Source: Sarcocystis neurona (Eukaryota > Apicomplexa > Conoidasida > Eucoccidiorida > Sarcocystidae). Taken from it: a stretch of DNA of 64,000 nt. How positions within the stretch are numbered: position 1 is the stretch's first letter; every line of letters starts with the position of its first letter. The DNA lies in the NCBI GenBank assembly GCA_000727475.1, contig KL647290.1:5238405-5302404 (forward strand). The letters are read 5' to 3'. The position numbers and the translations under genes are program-made. A model generated the notes under the pieces. That model had not been told where the DNA came from and did not search any database. It was given only the letters and a program-made list of their open reading frames with translations. Below are positions 58,553-64,000 of the stretch, in pieces.

Positions 58553-60371
58553 CTGCAAGGCGAGTGCAGTCAACGGCCCTTCCACTTGACGCGGAGACAA
58601 AAAAGATGGAGGTATATGTTCACGAGTCACATTCGCAAGTGACACAGATAGAGCGGCAGAGAAGGAAAAAAGCTGCTCCTCCACATATACTCACAAACTC
58701 CCGGCCACACACGTCGACATGTGTGTAGCTACTTATATGCATGTGCGTGTAAAACTCTTCCTGTAGTTTCCACGTGTATCTATGACGCTTCCTGTCACGC
58801 GTTAGCAGTAACGTGACACTACGCACAATTATATACATACGCAGAGATGTATATATGTGTACACGTCTACACGCACACAAACGGATACACACGAATATCC
58901 AGGTGGCTCGTATATAAGTGCATATGCACAAACACGGTGTACATACACTGCAGACATCCACCTGTGTGCCCGTCATCGGCAGGTGTACACGAGCATGTAT
59001 ACGTGTATCCATATCCATATACATACCAGTAGATACGTAAATGAACTAACACGTACATAAGCAGGTTTCTACATGAACGCAGCCTCGGTAATTCATGAAA
59101 AAGGGAGACACAAACACACCACTTCATCGTCAAAGTTCAACAAATCGTAATACGCAAACTGCGTACGAAGCAGTCACAAAAACACGGCCTTCTCTTCAGA
59201 TGATTTACTGCGAAGTGATACGTTTTCTCGTTGCAGATGCAGTCTGTGGACACACTCGATCAAATACATACATATGTGTGCAGTCATAAGCGTCAATATA
59301 TATACACACATATACATGTATACGCATAAATATATACACATAGGTCAAACACATGTATATGTACACAGCAATACATATAAATCTCTGTACCGTGTCCGAT
59401 TTAATATGTACATGTGTGCGAATTACACGTGTAAATATATATACGTATACGCATACATGGGCGCAGTCATTAGCGCATATATATATATATATATCCATCC
59501 AACACATACACGTGTGCGCAATCATACGCAAAATTACATATGTATACATGGAGACCTACTCAATACGTAAAGATGTGGACACTCATTCACTTGAAAATAT
59601 ATATATATATATAAATATCGACCCAGATACCATACACATATGCGCTATCACATGCATAGATATACATATACGTACATACACACGAAGACCGATCCAGTAC
59701 ATACATATATATATGTGCGCAGTCATTCACTACATATTGATGTGCATACATACACGCGCAGTCACACGCATAGATATACATATATGTATATATACACAAA
59801 TACCGACACAGTACATATATTTATGTGCGCATACATTGACATATATATGTATGAAACAACCGACGCAAGTCGAGGCACTTGTAACACTCCTTCCCGTGGA
59901 AACGCAAGTACGGGTACAACACATACCAGCGGCGCGCACATGGATACATACATGGGTAGACAAACAAAAAAGTGTTCTTTCACTTAACAGCATTTGCGTG
60001 TGTATATATATGTATGTGTAGAAATACGTTTTATGTACATGCATATTAACACAAATATATGTATGTGTCATCTATACATACATAGAGAGGTGAACAGGTA
60101 TACAGAGATAGATAAATAGATAGATACGCGTGTGTACGCACATGTGCAGGTTCGCGAAAGAAGTCCCCGTGATCTCCATATATCTACATATGTATTTATA
60201 TATATGTTCTATATACATGCGTATTAACCTAAATATATGTATGTTATATGTATAGAAAGATACGCCTATGTATGTATATGTGAAGGTTCCCGAGAAAAAT
60301 TCTCGTGGGAAGTAGGACGTACCCATGCTCTCGGAAGAACTCGTGAGCTCGTTTGTTGCCTCCTGTCGCAA
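58553..60371. other. CA/TA simple sequence, no supported gene
   Basis: Nearly continuous CA/TA repeats on the plus strand from 58800 to 60270. A loosely repeated unit with CATACACATATG(T/C)GC and CAGTCAT(A/T) occurs at 59270, 59460, 59625 and 59715, suggesting an old tandem array of roughly 90-190 base units. No exon is seen. Confidence 0.55.
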
Positions 60372-60465
60372 ATGCCGGCCCGCAAGCAGCAGCAGATGTC
60401 GGTGGAGTCGACGCGCACAGAGGCAACAGCAGCAACAAAGAAGACGAAGAAGAAAACCGGATGTG
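60372..60465 (+). CDS. possible first exon, very tentative
   Basis: An ATG at 60372 opens MPARKQQQMSVESTRTEA and TAATKKTKKKTG, a basic start; an overlapping frame reads GPQAAADVGGVDAHRGNSS and NKEDEEEN. Both look protein-like, and no donor with a matching next exon was established. The end given is nominal. Confidence 0.2.
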
Positions 60466-61159
60466 TTATGCGCCCACACACATACACACACACGCACGCA
60501 CACACACACAATTGTTTAAGTCTGTCCCTCTTCGAAGAAGTCAGCAAGCAGCCCTGCCAAATCAGCGCGGCACGCCGAAAGTAGACCTGAGCAACCGACG
60601 AGGCGACGCGAACAAGCGAAGTGGACCAAGCACAGCAGGCAGGAGGCTGCAACGTGCCACACACAGGCGTGGCGTCTGCTACGCAGCGGGCCCGGGCCAA
60701 CTGCCACGTCAATAACAGGTGCCCCACCCGGCGGTCGAGACGGCAGCAGAACGAAGAAAACAAAAAGAAACGACTGTGGCACACCCCCTGGGACTGCCCA
60801 GCACCACAACAGACAGCAGAACACGACAAATAACGACGCGGAGACGCAGCAGCAGCACCGGAAAGACACAAAAGAAGTCGACGAAACGAAGAGGGAGACA
60901 CACGTGGCGCAGCAGCAGAAACAGACCACCACATGACAGCGAACAGAGAGATATGCGGCACTACTACGCGACACGCGGACCAGCGACAGGTGGGGCGTGT
61001 GTGGCAGGCAGCAACACAGCGGCAGCAACTCCTTGCGACACGTTGCGACTGAAGAAGAACGAAAAGGGAGCCCGACACTTCTTTTGCCCTGCTCCTTTTG
61101 TTTGCCCACTAGGCCACTTCTCTGAACTCTTCCGTTCAACACACTGCTTTCCCTGCGTC

Positions 61160-61770
61160 GACGCCCTCTTCATACGTCCCTCTATTCACCTCCTCCTCTC
61201 TGCATATCTACCCATACACATATATATTAATATACACACATATATATTCTTCTGTCATCACATATTCGCTCTGTCCGCCTCCTCCTCTTTAGAGAGCTAC
61301 GTATATACATATACATCCATATATTTACTTCCCCGTTTTCTTCTATACTTCGCCGTTATTACTTATACGTGAATGTCCCCTTCTATCTTTTTCTATACGA
61401 ACGTATATACTTATTCTCTGCACAGATGGACATCCTTTTGTCCGCTTTCTCTTCCTTTATCTCACGTATACAGAAATGTGTCCTCCTCTTCCTCTCTCTT
61501 TATCTCTGAGCCATATTTCCCGACTTTCTTCTACGCACGTCTGCACTCGTCACTTATACACTTTTGCCGTCCGTACCTTTCTCTCTATCTCTCTATATAG
61601 AGAGAGTTTTTTCTTCTCTACACAGACAGATATTCTTTTGTTTGCTTTTTCTTTATTTCTCTCCCACACACGTGTGTATACGCTTCTTTGTATCTCTCTA
61701 TCTCTGTGTTACCTCCTGTCTTCTCGTCCAGCCTCTCCTCTTCCGCTTCCCTCTTCACTGCGCTCTCTGC
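61160..61770 (+). repeat. polypyrimidine-rich region
   Basis: About 600 bases of CT-rich sequence (CTCT, TCTT, CCTC) with TA islands on the plus strand. It may be a long purine-rich untranslated or intronic segment of a minus-strand gene. No credible coding frame is seen; the plus frame is a Ser/Leu/Phe string. Confidence 0.6.
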
Positions 61771-62194
61771 GCATCTTGGCACGCAGCCGCAGCGGCATCC
61801 CGGCCTTCGTACATAGAATTGTTTACTTCTATCTATGTATGTCTATATATGTGTACATACCCGTAGACGTATATTTTTGTTTACATACGCTTGTGTATAT
61901 ACACGCTTGCGTACAAACAGACTACATCTTTAGATACACAATCACGTGTGTATATATTTCTGCTCACAAGACGCGGCCTTCCCGACCCGTTGGCAGCCCT
62001 CCACGAACGCCCTCTGCACGCATACGTTCCTGTCAACAAAGGAGGTTGCACGGCCGGTGAGCAGCCCTCTCCTTGCGCGAGCATAAGCGCAAAATCAACT
62101 TGTACAGGAAATCTACAGGACACGCGCGCGAGACTAAAAAATCTACCTCGCTGAACCACTGCCACCAATTTATCGCTGCGAAACCCCGAGTCGC

Positions 62195-62770
62195 GGGCCG
62201 CGGCAGCAGCAGCAGCAGCCCACGGCATCAGCAGCAGCGACAAAACCCGCAATATCAGCAATGGCGTACGCAGCACGACAACGGGTAGAGCAACATCACG
62301 TGCAGTAGCGGCAGCAGCATGTGCAGCTGCGAAAAGTGCATCAATAGCTGCTGGAAGGGTAGCTCGCGTTCGAAGCAGCCCTGGCAGCCGGGACGTCTGC
62401 GCCAGCAGCGGGAGCGCCGAATCTTTTCCCGGCAACAAAGTAGCTGCACCCGCCACAGGGAAGCTCCACTCCTCGAAGGAAGACGACTAGCAACAGCAGG
62501 AACAGAACGAGCAGCAGCACCAGCAGCGAGGACGACAGGAGCAGAAGCAGGAGCAGCAGCGACGTAAGTCACGCACACGAGTACCGGGAGGAGCTTCACC
62601 AACACATGTGAGCGCAGCGATAGCAGCGGAACCACCAGCGCGGAACTAGAGCAGCAGCAGATGGGCTGACACACCGCTACAGCGGGAAAAGAGGAAGAGA
62701 AGCGGCAGCAGCAAAAGCGACACAGAAGCAGCAGCAATAGCTGCAATAGCAGCAGCAGCAACACACGTCG
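62195..62770 (+). repeat. imperfect CAG tract
   Basis: CAG/GCA-rich DNA. The plus frame contains ISSSDKTRNISNGVRSTTTG and RVARVRSSPGSRDVCASSG and ends KLHSSKEDD with a stop at 62490. The minus frame over the same bases reads PGKDSALPLLAQTSRLPGLL. Both are open for over 100 codons, so the coding strand cannot be settled by eye. The minus-strand start at 63052 favours the minus strand. Confidence 0.6.
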
Positions 62771-63009
62771 CCCAGTAGGGTAATCACGTGTAAAGCAAGA
62801 GGACAGAAATAGCAGCAGGAAGCGGAGGCATTAGCGCGAACAGCAACAGCAGCAGGAAGAGGCCGGAGGATTGGCAGTACCAGAATATTCGCAAGACGAA
62901 GAGGAGAAGCAGCAGGAACTGGGGAAACAACCTGGCGTTACGTCGTAGCGCAGCAACTGCACTGTCACCCAACACGTGCTACTGCATCAGCGCAGCGGCT
63001 AGGACTCAC

Positions 63010-63052
63010 CAAGTTCCATACGCAGCAGCTGCTCCGGAGTAAATTTGTCCAT
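63010..63052 (-). CDS. candidate first exon with a 4E-binding-like motif
   Basis: On the minus strand an ATG at 63052 opens MDKFTPEQLLRMELG, followed directly by a consensus GTGAGT donor (14 codons plus one base). The F-x4-L-L-R pattern sits at the same distance from the Met as the Y-x4-M-L-R pattern of the start at 51024, and both introns begin one base into a codon. The following exon should lie in the CAG-rich region 61900-62950; its exact choice is open. Confidence 0.4.
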
Positions 63053-63451
63053 CTCGCATGACCTATACCCCAGCAGCAGCAAACACATTCTACAGCCCGA
63101 ATGTGAGAGATGAAATTCACCTCTCATACATGCGTGTGAAACCTAATAATACCGCTTCCCTTCCCCTTCACTTCCGTCTCACCAGTACAAAACACATCCA
63201 CCACTGCGTCCTCTTCCTCTTCGTGCCTCTTCACGCCCATCTCCCCTTTCTCCGTCTCTCTGTTCTTCTTACATACTTGTACAGCAACGGCAGCACTTTT
63301 CTCTTTCTGCAGCTCTTCATGTGTAGAATATAGATACGCATACTCCATTTCCGTTTCTCTTTCTCTCTCCCCCGCGGTATACACTTCCTCCTCTCTCGCC
63401 GAGTAGAAAGCAAACAGTATTAATAAAAGTCGTAGTGGCAGTTGGATTCTT

Positions 63452-63808
63452 CTACAAAGCACTGGTCCAAACAGTCGTCGGCATTCTCGCAGAAAATGCC
63501 GCTGCAAGCCCTTTTCTGGGACATTCCTCTCCTGCAACGCGGAGCCGCACAGCGACTGCAGCCCCGACTGCACCACGGCAGCATCCCAGCTGCAGCTGTT
63601 GCTGGCGGCGCACCAAGGACTCCTGGTGCTGCAGAAGCAACTGTGTCTCGCGTCTACTGCCCGTCACACAAGAAGGGAATTCTGCTGCTGCTGTCGGGAC
63701 TGACGGCTGCGCCGTCTTCGCCCTTCGTCGAAAGCTTCCTCCTGCTGCTGCTGCACTAGCCTCTGCGAGCTGATCCTGCTGCTGGGACTCTCTTCCTGCT
63801 GCTCTTCA
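63452..63808 (-). CDS. terminal part of a Gln/Ala-rich protein
   Basis: A minus-strand frame open for about 118 codons reads RESQQQDQLAEASAAAAGGS, FRRRAKTAQPSVPTAAAEF, then SRRETQLLLQHQESLVRRQ with a probable coiled-coil character, and ends VWTSAL with a TAG at 63452. The composition suits a coccidian protein with amino-acid runs. The 5' limit is just after an in-frame stop; a second minus frame (VQQQQEEAFDEGRRRRSR) overlaps it. It ends 400 bases upstream of the start at 63052, consistent with two tandem minus-strand genes. The family is not recognised. Confidence 0.4.
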
Positions 63809-64000
63809 TGCGGTGTCTCACCTACGCTGCTGCGCCTTTCCCCGTGTGTTGCTGCGACAGCACGTCCTCACTTCAGCGAGACCTGGGGTATATACATCGC
63901 GGCCGCGCATAGAATAAACACGTATGCCGACACAGGCTAAAAGTTGTCTCCTTCTAGCGTAACTGCCGCTGCGCTGCTTTATTTCTTCCACGTCCGCAAT

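Noticed and set aside
60266..61142. Long minus frames of 208-270 codons
   Set aside because: They are Cys/Arg/Ser-rich strings across several repeat types, with no splice support and a competing plus reading.
1..64000. CRISPR arrays, tRNA and rRNA genes
   Set aside because: No regularly spaced identical repeats, no cloverleaf with a T-arm GTTCGANTC in a credible setting, and no conserved rRNA words were seen. The GTTCGAGAGAAC copies at 29191 and 29842 are not T-arms.

Overview
The window is nuclear DNA of a eukaryote, most probably a coccidian apicomplexan close to Eimeria. The reasons are: split genes with GT-AG introns; tracts of imperfect CAG/CTG triplets that would read as Gln/Ala/Ser runs; kilobases of TG/CA/TA simple sequence; and single-copy protein families expected in such a genome. 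There is no sign of bacterial operons, rRNA, tRNA, CRISPR or a complete mobile element. No database search was possible. Names rest on motifs read directly, and gene models rest on splice sites plus reading-phase agreement.

Layout. (1) 1-4916: a weak minus-strand first exon (1532-1703), then about 3.2 kb of mostly unique DNA with a 105-bp tandem duplication and one arm of a 180-bp inverted pair. (2) 4917-17992: one plus-strand gene of the histidine phosphatase / phosphoglycerate mutase family, 9 exons and 825 coding bases spread over 13 kb, with introns of 0.5-2.4 kb full of TG/TA repeats and minisatellites. (3) 18-45 kb: a compact, repeat-poor block of mostly short-intron genes. It holds a possible minus-strand membrane-protein exon (18769-18938), a PH-domain protein (20521-22404), a 762-residue protein of unknown function (23797-26719), small unidentified genes at 28.1 and 28.7 kb, two unidentified genes at 31.9-32.4 and 33.4-34.5 kb, mitochondrial-type ribosomal protein uS17 (34970-36744), a minus-strand RIIa-domain protein (37420-39197), and a convergent pair ending near 42.7 kb. 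(4) 45-64 kb: a repeat-rich block with CAG/CTG tracts at 46.2-47.1, 54.9-56.1 and 62.2-62.8 kb, CA-rich simple sequence and a 418-base assembly gap. It carries pieces of at least five unidentified genes, including a minus-strand Gln/Ala-rich protein (55489-57160) and two first exons beginning MPKYSSEEML and MDKFTPEQLL.

The recognised genes are unlinked housekeeping or signalling functions: a phosphatase/mutase, a mitochondrial ribosomal protein, a lipid-binding type PH protein and an A-kinase-anchor type RIIa protein. They do not form a pathway. The most notable signal is architectural: repeat-poor DNA with 50-150 base introns alternates with repeat-filled DNA with kilobase introns; the TG/CA strand bias switches between the left and right thirds; CAG and CTG tracts meet head to head; and there are two separate inverted pairs of arms about 150-180 bp long.
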